From positions 1 to 64,000 of the forward strand of contig CAZWVT010000005.1 in the NCBI GenBank assembly GCA_964636665.1: a DNA stretch of 64,000 nt. The letters are read 5' to 3'. Source of the stretch: JAAYLC01 sp964636665. GTDB lineage: Bacteria > Bacteroidota > Bacteroidia > Flavobacteriales > Flavobacteriaceae. The notes beneath the pieces were generated by a model that saw only the letters and a program-made list of their open reading frames with translations, was not told the origin of the DNA and searched no databases. The translations under genes and the position numbers were made by a program. Positions within the stretch are counted from its first letter, which is position 1; the number at the start of each line of letters is the position of its first letter. Shown in pieces: positions 9,673-18,191 of the stretch.

Positions 9673-10157
9673 CAATAATGATTGCAGCCGTTGGCGAGAA
9701 TAATGAGTTGGGAAAAGACAATCAACTTTTGTGGCACTTACCGGATGATTTCAAAAGGTTTAAAGCGCTTACCTCCCATCATTTTATCATTATGGGCAGA
9801 AAAACTTTTGAATCACTTCCCAAACCACTTCCAAACCGGATTCATATTGTATTGACAAAAAATAAAAAATACGCTCATACAGACGCGATTGTTGTCCACA
9901 ATATGCAGGAAGCATTAGAAAAATCAAAATCTAAAAAAGATATTTTCATTATCGGAGGTGGCGATATTTTTAAAAAAGGATTAAAAATCGCCGATAAAAT
10001 CGAACTAACCCGTGTTCATGCAACATTTAATGATGCCGACACCTTTTTTCCCGAATTTTCAAAAAATGATTGGACTTTGGCTGCTTCCATCAAGCATGAA
10101 AAAGATGAAAAACACAAATATGCTTTTACGTTTGAAACTTGGGTGCGGAAAAAATAA
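9669..10157 (+). CDS. folA: Dihydrofolate reductase
   Basis: This is a 162-residue bacterial-type dihydrofolate reductase, which makes tetrahydrofolate with NADPH for one-carbon and thymidylate synthesis. Visible features are the N-terminal IAAVGENNELGKDNQLLWHLPDD segment (active-site Asp near residue 28, in LPDD), the NADPH-binding IIMGRKTFESL (about 39-49) and IFIIGGGDIF (about 94-103). The length is normal. It overlaps the 2TM gene by 4 bp and is followed 15 nt later by the fructosamine-kinase-like gene. Confidence 0.96.
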   Translation: MTIMIAAVGENNELGKDNQLLWHLPDDFKRFKALTSHHFIIMGRKTFESLPKPLPNRIHIVLTKNKKYAHTDAIVVHNMQEALEKSKSKKDIFIIGGGDIFKKGLKIADKIELTRVHATFNDADTFFPEFSKNDWTLAASIKHEKDEKHKYAFTFETWVRKK

Positions 10158-10172
10158 CAATTGTTATGGTTT

Positions 10173-11015
10173 ATGGAATCGCTTATAGCAAAAATTCTCT
10201 CTAAAAACGGTTTTCAACTTCAAAAACACCAAGCTCTTTCCGGAGGTGATATAAATGCTGTCTATTTGGCAGATGCAGAAACCAAACTCGTTGTAAAAAT
10301 CAACGACAAAACCCGATATCCGAATATATTTTCTGCTGAAGCAAAAGGATTGGAATTACTAAAATCGAGCAAGAGTTTTTTGATTCCTGAAGTTATTGAT
10401 ACAGGTGAAATAGATAATCACACTTATTTATTGATGACTTACATTGAAAGTGGAAAACCTGACAAAAATTTCACCATTCAATTTGCATCCGATTTGGCAA
10501 AAATGCACCGTTGTACGCAAGATAGATTTGGATTGGGATACAATAATTATATCGGGAGTCTTCCTCAATTTAATTCCTTTTTTGATGATGCCGATGAATT
10601 TTACGTTACACAACGATTGGAACCTCAATTAAAACTGGCTCGTGAAAAAGGTTATCGCTTTGAAAATTTAGAGGTGTTTTATAAAAATATTTCTATTGAG
10701 ATTCCAAATGAAAAACCTTCACTTATTCACGGAGATTTGTGGGCAGGAAATTATCTTATTTCACAAGATGGTTTCCCTGTTTTGATTGATCCTGCTGTTT
10801 CGTTTGCCTGTCGGGAAATGGATCTTGCGATGATGAAATTATTTGGAGGATTTGATTCTGCTATTTTTAGAATTTACAACGATATTTTTCCGTTGGGAGA
10901 AGATTGGGAAAAACGCACAGACATCTGGCAACTATACTACCTTCTGACTCATCTCAACTTATTCGGAAGCAGCTATTTAGATTCAACAAAAACCATCATA
11001 AAACGGTATTCATAA
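10173..11015 (+). CDS. Fructosamine kinase family protein
   Basis: This 280-residue protein belongs to the fructosamine-kinase/ketosamine-3-kinase family, with an aminoglycoside-phosphotransferase-like fold. These enzymes phosphorylate sugar adducts on lysines so that they break down (deglycation). The N-lobe lysine is in LVVKIN (near 42), the catalytic loop is HGDLWAGN (H186, D188), and the metal-binding Asp is in VLIDPAV (near 207). I used the ATG at 10173 rather than a TTG 12 nt upstream. It is the last gene of the 2TM-folA operon, and its stop abuts the stop of the convergent SulP gene with no spacer. Confidence 0.88.
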   Translation: MESLIAKILSKNGFQLQKHQALSGGDINAVYLADAETKLVVKINDKTRYPNIFSAEAKGLELLKSSKSFLIPEVIDTGEIDNHTYLLMTYIESGKPDKNFTIQFASDLAKMHRCTQDRFGLGYNNYIGSLPQFNSFFDDADEFYVTQRLEPQLKLAREKGYRFENLEVFYKNISIEIPNEKPSLIHGDLWAGNYLISQDGFPVLIDPAVSFACREMDLAMMKLFGGFDSAIFRIYNDIFPLGEDWEKRTDIWQLYYLLTHLNLFGSSYLDSTKTIIKRYS

Positions 11016-12692
11016 TTATCCGTTCGATTCTAATAATTCTTCCGCTCTTTGAATCGCTTCATTGATATCGCTGCTGATGTTGTCTTTTCCTATACGCTTA
11101 TACAATCCGGAATTGAACAATTCTTCTCTTACTTCCCGATTGGCACCGGAAATAATTATTTTTGTTCCTGCTGCATTTAATTTTTCGTGGAATTCTCTCA
11201 ATCTGTTAACCGCCGTGGCATCTATAAATGGCACATATCGCATTCTGATAATCAACACCTTGGGTTCTTCTCTCAAATCACTTAAAATATCTTGAAATTT
11301 TTGAGAAGCTCCAAAAAACAACGGCCCATTAATTTCATACAACATCATCCCTTTAGGAATATAAGCCAATTCTTCTTCGAAAGTTTTCCGCTCTTCGATT
11401 TCCGGAGTTTCCAATAAATTTTTTCTATTATCGATGGTGGTAGCTTCACTCATGCGTTTCATAAAAATAAAGCTGGATAAAATCAATCCGATTTCAATTG
11501 CCAAAACCAAATCGAAAAACACTGTCAGCAGAAAAGTTGTCAGAAGAACGACGACATCCATTTTGTTGCTTTTGAGCAAATCTTTAAATTGTCGCCACTC
11601 ACTCATATGGTATGCGACTACCACCAAAATTCCCGCCAGACAGGATAACGGAATAAGTTTGGCAATGGGAATAAAAAACAACATTGTCAAAAGAAGAAAA
11701 ATGGAGTGGATAATACCTGCAAGTGGCGTTCTTCCGCCATTTTTCACGTTTGTAGCTGTTCTGGCGATGGCTCCCGTTGCGGGAATTCCTCCAAATAATC
11801 CAGATAAAATATTTCCTGCACCTTGTGCGACCAATTCCATATTTGACCGATGTTTTCCTCCTACCATTCCGTCGGCGACAACGGCAGACAGCAAAGATTC
11901 AATTGTTCCCAATAATGCGATTGCAATTGCCGGTTGAATAAGTTCTTTTATAATTCCAAAATTTATCCCGGGAATTTGCGGTGCCGGAATTTTATTGGAC
12001 AATTCTCCAAATTTACTTTCAATGGTTTCTACGGGCAATTCAAAAAAATAAATCAATGCCGTTGAAAGCACAATTGCTACAAAAGACCCCGGAATAACAC
12101 GTGTGATTCTATAAAAATTTAATGATAAAATGACTGTTCCTGCTCCGATGGCAACTGCAATCCAATTGATGCTGCCGAGGTTTTGAAAATAAGCAATCCA
12201 TTTATCGACAAAATCGACGGGGACTTCTTCCATTTCCAGACCCAAAAAATCTTTAATTTGAGTGGAAAAAATTACGACGGCAATTCCGCTGGTAAACCCG
12301 ATAATTAACGGATAGGAAATAAACTTGAGATAATTTCCCAATCTTAAAAGTCCCAATCCGATAATGATAAACCCTGCCATAAAAGTGGCTATGGTAAGTC
12401 CTTCCACGCCGTATTCCTGCACGATTCCGAAAACGATAATAATAAATGCCCCCGTCGGACCTCCGATTTGAACGCGACTTCCGCCTAAAACCGAAATAAC
12501 GAATCCGGCTACAATTGCGGTAATGATTCCTTTTTCGGGAGAAACACCCGATGCAATAGCAAAAGCTATCGCCAAAGGCAGGGCGACAATTCCCACGATA
12601 ATTCCGGAAATAATATCGCGCGACAATTGCTTTTTGCTGATGCCGTTTTTAAGCAGTGTGAAAAACTTGGGTACAAATTCCTTACTTTTCAT
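11016..12692 (-). CDS. SulP family inorganic anion transporter
   Basis: This 558-residue protein has about 10-14 hydrophobic segments over residues 20-420 and a cytoplasmic STAS domain at about 447-545. That is the layout of SulP/SLC26 carriers, which move sulfate, bicarbonate or other anions. The N-terminal region contains the conserved DIISGIIVGIVALPLAIAFA and GPTGAFIIIV segments. The STAS part includes IRMRYVPFIDATAVNRL, the position of the Ser/Asp loop. The substrate cannot be fixed: no carbonic anhydrase or assimilatory sulfate gene is adjacent. It is the last of a minus-strand series with cls and the HdeD-like gene. Confidence 0.93.
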   Translation of the reverse strand: MKSKEFVPKFFTLLKNGISKKQLSRDIISGIIVGIVALPLAIAFAIASGVSPEKGIITAIVAGFVISVLGGSRVQIGGPTGAFIIIVFGIVQEYGVEGLTIATFMAGFIIIGLGLLRLGNYLKFISYPLIIGFTSGIAVVIFSTQIKDFLGLEMEEVPVDFVDKWIAYFQNLGSINWIAVAIGAGTVILSLNFYRITRVIPGSFVAIVLSTALIYFFELPVETIESKFGELSNKIPAPQIPGINFGIIKELIQPAIAIALLGTIESLLSAVVADGMVGGKHRSNMELVAQGAGNILSGLFGGIPATGAIARTATNVKNGGRTPLAGIIHSIFLLLTMLFFIPIAKLIPLSCLAGILVVVAYHMSEWRQFKDLLKSNKMDVVVLLTTFLLTVFFDLVLAIEIGLILSSFIFMKRMSEATTIDNRKNLLETPEIEERKTFEEELAYIPKGMMLYEINGPLFFGASQKFQDILSDLREEPKVLIIRMRYVPFIDATAVNRLREFHEKLNAAGTKIIISGANREVREELFNSGLYKRIGKDNISSDINEAIQRAEELLESNG

Positions 12693-12817
12693 CCAATTAT
12701 CAATGTTATAAGTATGTTTTTTAAAAACTTCAACTTTTATAAAAGTGTAGTATTAATTCAATATATCTTTTTCCGCCGGATTTTCAAGAGTATATTCCAA
12801 TTAAAATTTAATTGCAT

Positions 12818-14272
12818 TTATAACATCGGTGAGAGAAGTTTGGCGATTCTTTCAAAAAGTTGAATCCATTTTGGTCGCGCATTCCAAGTAGCCACATCGA
12901 TTTTCTCCGCATCTTTTAAATCTGCATAAAAAATATTTTTGAGTTCTCTTGCTATCGCCCGATCATAAACAACCGCATTTACTTCAAAGTTCAAATCAAA
13001 ACTTCTGATATCCATATTTGCCGTTCCCACCATCGCCATTCTTTCATCAGTTACCATTGTTTTCGCATGGATAAATCCTTTTCTGTATAAATAGATTTCA
13101 ACACCGGCATTTAGCAATTCATTGTAGTAAGATTTTGCTGCGGCATTTACAAATCGTGAATCGGAAATTCCGGGCACCAATAACTTTACGTTTACTCCGC
13201 TTAAGGATGCAATCATCAAGACATCCAACAATGTTTCACCTGGAATGAAATAAGGCGTGGTAATAAGAATCTCGTGTTTTGCCATATTTATCGCCTGCAC
13301 AATCGAATAAAGTACGGAAGAAGTTTTCGAATCGGGACCGCTTGCCACTATCTGTACGATTTTATTTTCATACGTACTGTCAATTTTATCCGGAAAAAAA
13401 AGATTGTCCGGTTGGAGCTTCTCTTTAGAACAAAAATTCCAATCGGTTAGAAATAGGTATTGCAAATAAAAAACTCCGGGTCCGTCAATTCGCAGATGCG
13501 TATCTCGCCAATATAATTGATTCTTAGCTCTTGATTTATTGATGTATTTATCGCTGACATTGATACCTCCGACAAATGCCGTTTGTCCGTCAACGATAAT
13601 AATTTTTCGGTGGTTTCGATAATTGATTTGGTTGGCGAAAGCAATGAATGAAATTTTCAGAAAGGGGTAAATTTGAATACCGGCAGCTCTGAGGCGTTTT
13701 ACCATTTTTTTGCGAATGGAACGACTGCCGAAATCATCATAAATAAAACGGACTTCAACGCCTTCTTTTGCTTTTTTAATAAGCAGTTTTTCAATTTCTC
13801 TACCTATTTCGTCATCTTCATAAATGTAATATTCAATATGAACGTGATGTGTTGCATCTTTAATCGCCCGGAGTACTTCGGGAAATTTTTCTTCTCCGTT
13901 TTTTAATACACGTACGCTGTTGTCTGATGTTAATGGACTTTGTATGTCTTTTGTCAACATCACGGCGAGTTTTTTGTATCCTTGAAATACAGCTTCGTTT
14001 TCAATAAATATCTGCTTGGAATACTTATGAATTTGTGTTCTAATCTTTAAAGCGATTTCTTCATTTTCAACAAGCTTTTTAGAGTATATTTTTTTATTTC
14101 GATAATTCGTGCCGAACATAAAATAAAATATCATTCCTGCAATGGGTACAAAAATGGCAAACAACAGGTAAGCAAGCGTTTTGGTAACACTGCGCGTGTC
14201 AAAAACAATACGCAAACACACGATTACCAAAACAATTACATAAGCAATTTCGAAAATAAGTAACCAATTCAT
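12818..14272 (-). CDS. cls: Cardiolipin synthase
   Basis: This 484-residue membrane enzyme condenses phospholipids to cardiolipin. It has two N-terminal membrane helices (about residues 3-22 and 32-54), as in the PLD-nuclease N-terminal domain, followed by two HxKxxxxD phospholipase D motifs: NHRKIIIVDG (H221, K223, D228) and FIHAKTMVTD (H402, K404, D409). The length matches bacterial ClsA. It lies 125 bp before SulP and 77 bp after the HdeD-like gene, all on one strand. Such membrane-lipid and stress genes are often expressed together, but co-transcription here is an inference. Confidence 0.95.
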   Translation of the reverse strand: MNWLLIFEIAYVIVLVIVCLRIVFDTRSVTKTLAYLLFAIFVPIAGMIFYFMFGTNYRNKKIYSKKLVENEEIALKIRTQIHKYSKQIFIENEAVFQGYKKLAVMLTKDIQSPLTSDNSVRVLKNGEEKFPEVLRAIKDATHHVHIEYYIYEDDEIGREIEKLLIKKAKEGVEVRFIYDDFGSRSIRKKMVKRLRAAGIQIYPFLKISFIAFANQINYRNHRKIIIVDGQTAFVGGINVSDKYINKSRAKNQLYWRDTHLRIDGPGVFYLQYLFLTDWNFCSKEKLQPDNLFFPDKIDSTYENKIVQIVASGPDSKTSSVLYSIVQAINMAKHEILITTPYFIPGETLLDVLMIASLSGVNVKLLVPGISDSRFVNAAAKSYYNELLNAGVEIYLYRKGFIHAKTMVTDERMAMVGTANMDIRSFDLNFEVNAVVYDRAIARELKNIFYADLKDAEKIDVATWNARPKWIQLFERIAKLLSPML

Positions 14273-14349
14273 TGTGTGAAAGATAAATTATCAGAAATGG
14301 TTGTGACGTTGTTCTTTAAAAAGAATTTAATTTCAGATTCAATTATGTT

Positions 14350-14916
14350 TTAATCGTTGAGAAATAATTTTTTTATTTTTCTCAACTTAAAAGCGAGGAA
14401 AATGTTTGCAGCTCCAATTAATATAAATGCCATTCCTGTATAAAAAACGAGTGTGATGCCGCCAATCATCGGATATAAAATCATAAATAAAGAGAAAACA
14501 ATTCCTGAGATCCCGAAAATGAGATAGACCCACCAGTATTTCCAATCAAATTTTTTCAGGCTTATTGCTCCGCCGATGACCATTACCGAGCGAAAGAGGA
14601 TTCCAAAACCCACGTAAAACGCAAGGAAAAGCATGGTCATTCCGGGATTGCTCAACAATAAAATTCCGATTACCAAATCGATAATTCCGCCTGTTAGCGA
14701 CCATCCCCAATTATCATTCACTCTTCGGTTGCTAATGGCATATATAATTTCCAGCAATCCGGTGATAAAGAAAGTTGCCGCAAATAAAAGAGCCAATGTA
14801 ACATAGGCTGTTAAGGGAGTGGCAAAAACCCATAATCCGGTGGCAACCATCACCATGCCCAGGATTAATATCAAGTACCAATATCGCATGCTTCGGGGTA
14901 AATAGTTTGTGTCCAT
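14350..14916 (-). CDS. HdeD family (DUF308) membrane protein
   Basis: This 188-residue protein has six hydrophobic helices and the DUF308 repeat pattern, seen as the two similar blocks around GLLEIIYAISNRR and GAANIFLAFKLRK. In enterobacteria HdeD contributes to acid resistance at high cell density; its molecular action is not known and the role here is inferred. It begins at an ATG at 14916 and is upstream of cls on the same strand. It ends in a basic tail (KLRKIKKLFLND), which would be cytoplasmic. Confidence 0.86.
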   Translation of the reverse strand: MDTNYLPRSMRYWYLILILGMVMVATGLWVFATPLTAYVTLALLFAATFFITGLLEIIYAISNRRVNDNWGWSLTGGIIDLVIGILLLSNPGMTMLFLAFYVGFGILFRSVMVIGGAISLKKFDWKYWWVYLIFGISGIVFSLFMILYPMIGGITLVFYTGMAFILIGAANIFLAFKLRKIKKLFLND

Positions 14917-15051
14917 AGTCTAAAAAGAATTAAATAATTGTAAAAAAAAAATATGCGCTCGAAGGAGACAGCTATAGCAGCTATAAAGTTAAACTTTAAA
15001 TATGAATTTTTGCACCACTCAGCTAATAAGCTTTGTTTCAAAAGAACAGAT

Positions 15052-15471
15052 TCAGGCAGGTGTTCTGTTTGTAAATTTTTCCATCAAAAAATTCAACATA
15101 AAATGAAAAATGGAGAATACAATTCCTACTATTACAAAATTATTGTATGAATTTCTAATATATAATTCGTTGCTTTCCAATGAGTAGAAGAAGTTTACGA
15201 GTATCAAACTTGCAAGTATAGCAACAAAAAAAGAGAGTACTTTCCAGTAAACTTTGAGGTTTCTAAAAGCGTAATTAAGCATTACAAATAAAAAGCAGCA
15301 TATTAAAGAAAGAATAAGCACTTTTGTCTTGTATTTGACAACGTCATCAATGGAAACAGTCAAAAGATTGAAAAAATTCCAATCCTCATAAAATTTAAAT
15401 ATCAGTTCCTTTGTCAAAAAAAAATGAGCACTGAAAAGACCAACTCTTTTGATTACAAATAAAAATGTCAT
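15052..15471 (-). CDS. Hypothetical small membrane protein
   Basis: I do not recognise this 139-residue protein. It has a charged N-terminal part with an aromatic-rich stretch (FKFYEDWNFFNLL), then three strongly hydrophobic segments at about residues 50-68, 78-96 and 110-130, and a short basic tail. Evidence that it is real: the coding frame is open, an ATG start is preceded by a structured leader with a -7 promoter match, and there is a small hairpin (AGAACA...TGTTCT) with a T-rich tail across its stop codon. No Cys cluster or catalytic motif is seen. It could be a membrane component of unknown function specific to relatives of this organism. Confidence 0.55.
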   Translation of the reverse strand: MTFLFVIKRVGLFSAHFFLTKELIFKFYEDWNFFNLLTVSIDDVVKYKTKVLILSLICCFLFVMLNYAFRNLKVYWKVLSFFVAILASLILVNFFYSLESNELYIRNSYNNFVIVGIVFSIFHFMLNFLMEKFTNRTPA

Positions 15472-15488
15472 AACGTTCTAATTGCGCT

Positions 15489-15533
15489 GAGTTTCAATCC
15501 CTTTAGATGATTCAGGCTGAATCAAAGAAACTC
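15489..15533 (-). promoter_or_regulatory. Structured 5' leader upstream of the small membrane protein
   Basis: An 8-bp inverted repeat with a one-base centre (15508-15524, TGATTCAG/CTGAATCA) sits inside an outer 7-bp inverted repeat GAGTTTC (15489-15495) and GAAACTC (15527-15533). The whole element ends 17 nt upstream of the ATG at 15471. It could be an operator or an RNA structure that hides the translation start. It is not followed by a T-run on either strand, so it is not a simple terminator. Confidence 0.45.
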
Positions 15534-15631
15534 TCCTCTAAATTGCAAAAAAATATTCATTATACCGATTTTTTCTTACACATTAACATAATCATCTTGT
15601 CATTTCTTTGAAAATATTTTAGTTTTTCGAA

Positions 15632-15639
15632 CAAAATTA
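15632..15639 (-). promoter_or_regulatory. -7 promoter element for the small membrane protein gene
   Basis: On the minus strand this reads TAATTTTG, matching TAnnTTTG. It is about 160 nt upstream of the ATG at 15471, which would give a long leader containing the nested inverted repeats at 15489-15533. No convincing -33 element is present. Confidence 0.35.
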
Positions 15640-15730
15640 TTGTTGTCTTCAAACTCAATTTCCTGTAATACAATCACAATCTCTTAAAATAAACAGAGAA
15701 ATGACTTAACATTAAAAAAAGAAACATCAA

Positions 15731-16483
15731 TTAAAGTGCGTTTAAAATAAATTCAGTAGTTTTTTCAAGAACTGCTTCCGGAACTTCTTTATGCGGAACA
15801 TGACCTACATCCGGCAAAATAAATTTTTCTGCTTTTCCGTTTACCTGACGTATTGTTTTTTCTACCTGTTTCAACGTTCCGTATTCATCTGTATCGCCCT
15901 GAATAAATAATAAAGGACAGCGAATAGCTGACAATTTTGATTCGATATTCCAACTTCTGTAATCTTCACGTGTCCAAGTTTCAGTCCAAGCTTTAAAAAG
16001 CGTTTCTGTCTTGTCGCCGTGGTATTTTCTTAATCGCTCCGGAAGATTTGTGTTTTGATACGCTTTTACGGCTTCATAAATTCCGTTTAAAGTAATTTCT
16101 TCTACAAAGATATGCGCTGCTTCGGCGATAACTGCCTTAACTTTTTCAGGATAGATACTTGCGGTAAGTAAAGCAATAGTTCCGCCGTCACTGTGACCAA
16201 ATAAAATGGCTTCTTCTATTTTCAGAGCTGTTAGTAAAGCATTTAAAACATCGGCTTCCAATTCCATATAATTTGTCGGTCGGTTGTGTGTGAGCATCGA
16301 TTGAGACTTTCCATAGCCCAATCGGTCGTATATTAAAAGATTGCATTGTGTGGCTGCCGCCAATTTTTCGGGAAAATCCCTCCACAATTCCACACTTCCC
16401 AAACTGTCGTGTAAAAACACAAGCGTTGGCCGATTGGCATCGATTTTATGGTGCTTGAAATAAAGCTGCGCGATGTTTGTCAT
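15731..16483 (-). CDS. Alpha/beta hydrolase
   Basis: This 250-residue protein is an alpha/beta-fold hydrolase. The oxyanion-hole region is LVFLHDSLGS (about residues 21-30), the nucleophile elbow is LFGHSDGGTIA (Ser near 98), the acid is in FIQGDTDEYG (near 196) and the final His is in PDVGHVPHKE (near 227). There is no signal peptide, so it is cytoplasmic. The substrate is unknown; it could be an esterase or a C-C hydrolase. It is separated from the upstream DoxD gene by a terminator and so is probably transcribed on its own. Confidence 0.88.
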   Translation of the reverse strand: MTNIAQLYFKHHKIDANRPTLVFLHDSLGSVELWRDFPEKLAAATQCNLLIYDRLGYGKSQSMLTHNRPTNYMELEADVLNALLTALKIEEAILFGHSDGGTIALLTASIYPEKVKAVIAEAAHIFVEEITLNGIYEAVKAYQNTNLPERLRKYHGDKTETLFKAWTETWTREDYRSWNIESKLSAIRCPLLFIQGDTDEYGTLKQVEKTIRQVNGKAEKFILPDVGHVPHKEVPEAVLEKTTEFILNAL

Positions 16484-16597
16484 TTTTCTAATGCTATAAT
16501 TCAGTTTATGAGGCCAGTAAATTATAGAAACTGCAAGTTAGCAAGATAAAGTCGATTGTTTCTTGGCTTTTTTAAAAATGACAAGTCCGCACCATTT

Positions 16598-16634
16598 AAA
16601 AAAGAAAACTGCCGATATGGAAGTCGGCAGTTTT
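16598..16634 (-). terminator. Terminator after the DoxD-DoxA gene
   Basis: A perfect 11-bp stem (16605-16615 with 16624-16634, 8-nt loop) is followed on the minus strand by TTTTCTTTTTT. It lies 16 nt beyond the stop of the minus-strand DoxD-DoxA gene and insulates the alpha/beta hydrolase from it. Confidence 0.88.
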
Positions 16635-16649
16635 AAATTTGATTTTAAT

Positions 16650-17660
16650 TTATTCAATGGTTGCTTGCCATTCTATTCCGCTGATGTCAATCAGTCTGAC
16701 AGAATAATTTTCTTTGATTTCTACATTTTCCAAATCGATGTGGATATCGGCTTTTGCACCCAATGGCAAAATCAAGCTGTGTTTGCCCGGTTTTATTTTT
16801 GCAACATAATGATTGTGAATCTTCGCCGTCGGGAATCGGGATAATTCTTCCTGACCAAGCGCTTTGACAACCTGATTATTTTCGTCCAAAATTTCAATTC
16901 CAATCATAAAAGAACCGTAAACATCTGCTCCCTCCACGCGGTACATTTCAAAACGCAATTCGGAATTGTCGTAATTTATATTTGAAATTTCCACTTTCGG
17001 CCTTACCGATTTATTGTGCAGCGTACCAAATACGCCTCCGTGAAAAACCTGATTGGTAAACAATGTCAATCCTATGATGATAATGGAACCTCCCAGAACT
17101 ATTTTCGGCAAGTTTTTTATTTGCAAATTCCCGGAACCGAGGAATGAGAACCATTTCTTTTTAGTAATCTGATGTTGTTTTTTTATCAGATAATTATCTA
17201 ATGAATAGGCACCACTTCCGGTTAAGAAAAGAGTAAATCCACTTGCTACGCCAAGCACTCCGATTTGCCATTCGTCAAGACAAGTAGTCCCGATCCATCC
17301 GGCGCCAAGCAGAATTCCCATCGCCAACATAAAAACACCGATGCTCATCAGTCGTGTAAAAAGTCCGAGAATGATAAACAGTCCTACAATGGCTTCTACA
17401 ATTGTAAATGCAACCATCGCAAATTGAAGAACCTCCGGATTGGAAACCAAATATTCGATAAGCGGTTTGATACCCAATGCATTCGGCAAAAAGTGATTGA
17501 ATTTTTCTCCGATATATCCGGCTTCTTCCGGAATGAGTTTGTTGTCGATAATCAAACGTCGCCAAAAAGCAGAAAAATAAGTCCAGCCTACGACCCAACG
17601 CAAGGCTAATGTGAAAAGTCCGGCATTATTTTGTGCCGTACCGTTATTATTAAGTTTCAT
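16650..17660 (-). CDS. DoxD-DoxA fusion (thiosulfate:quinone oxidoreductase-like)
   Basis: This 336-residue protein joins an N-terminal DoxD/DoxX-type membrane domain (four to five helices, residues about 15-165, including LRWVVGWTYFSAFWRR) to a fifth anchor near 185-205 and a C-terminal periplasmic beta domain (about 215-336) like DoxA. In the archaeon Acidianus these are two separate subunits of thiosulfate:quinone oxidoreductase, which oxidises thiosulfate to tetrathionate and reduces quinone. Whether the bacteroidete fusion does that is not shown. Downstream lies a terminator. A 124-residue secreted protein is 57 bp upstream on the same strand and may share its transcript. Confidence 0.85.
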   Translation of the reverse strand: MKLNNNGTAQNNAGLFTLALRWVVGWTYFSAFWRRLIIDNKLIPEEAGYIGEKFNHFLPNALGIKPLIEYLVSNPEVLQFAMVAFTIVEAIVGLFIILGLFTRLMSIGVFMLAMGILLGAGWIGTTCLDEWQIGVLGVASGFTLFLTGSGAYSLDNYLIKKQHQITKKKWFSFLGSGNLQIKNLPKIVLGGSIIIIGLTLFTNQVFHGGVFGTLHNKSVRPKVEISNINYDNSELRFEMYRVEGADVYGSFMIGIEILDENNQVVKALGQEELSRFPTAKIHNHYVAKIKPGKHSLILPLGAKADIHIDLENVEIKENYSVRLIDISGIEWQATIE

Positions 17661-17717
17661 TGATAAAATATATTTTAGTTAAACGTAAAGAATTGGTTAA
17701 TCAGCTACTGAGGTAAA

Positions 17718-18092
17718 TCAGGCGATGTCCAATTTTAAACGCTTATATAAAATATATTTCGGCGGGCTGTTGCCGGAAAAGGTTTTGGAATAATGATTAT
17801 TAAATCCGGGTTGGTGGATTTTAAAATTCGGTAAAGACAAGGAAACAATTTCAGCAATTTCGGCTTCCGAATTTTGTTGTTTAGAAGTTGTTGTTTCGAG
17901 ATTGTCTTGTTGGTAAAATTGACAAGTGAAGGATTGTACAGTCGTTCTGGATTTATTCAGTGGTTTTTGATAATCTTCTACTGTTAATCCGTAAACCGTC
18001 TCTTTGACAATGCAGGGACTTAAAGCAATTAAAGCAAAACACACCAATAATAGCTGTTTTACGCTACTGATATTTCTTGCTTTTTGATTCAT
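17718..18092 (-). CDS. Hypothetical exported protein with LSPC motif
   Basis: This 124-residue protein begins with a basic N-terminus and a hydrophobic signal-like helix (QLLLVCFALIALSPCIVK). The ALSPCxVK motif just after the helix, followed by PLNKSRTT, is a pattern I associate with short uncharacterised Bacteroidota proteins. The Cys could be a lipidation site or a free thiol. The rest is polar, Ser/Thr/Gln-rich, with no domain I can name. It precedes the DoxD-DoxA gene by 57 bp on the same strand, so a shared envelope role is possible but unproven. Confidence 0.6.
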   Translation of the reverse strand: MNQKARNISSVKQLLLVCFALIALSPCIVKETVYGLTVEDYQKPLNKSRTTVQSFTCQFYQQDNLETTTSKQQNSEAEIAEIVSLSLPNFKIHQPGFNNHYSKTFSGNSPPKYILYKRLKLDIA

Positions 18093-18191
18093 AAAAGGCG
18101 AATATAGTCCTTTTGAGACAGTGCTTAATAAGTTGTTTGAGATTTTAGCAAATCTTTAAGGGATGGAATTAATTCCGTAAGAATCTCGTAT

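Noticed and set aside
14953..15010. Short repeat AGCTATAGCAGCTATA and palindrome AAGTTAAACTTT as an attachment site
   Set aside because: Only one copy, no integrase or tRNA nearby, and such short AT-rich repeats are expected by chance.
14953..15150. 65-codon plus-strand frame overlapping the end of the small membrane protein gene
   Set aside because: It has no promoter or family resemblance, its composition is not protein-like, and it runs antisense to a better-supported membrane protein.
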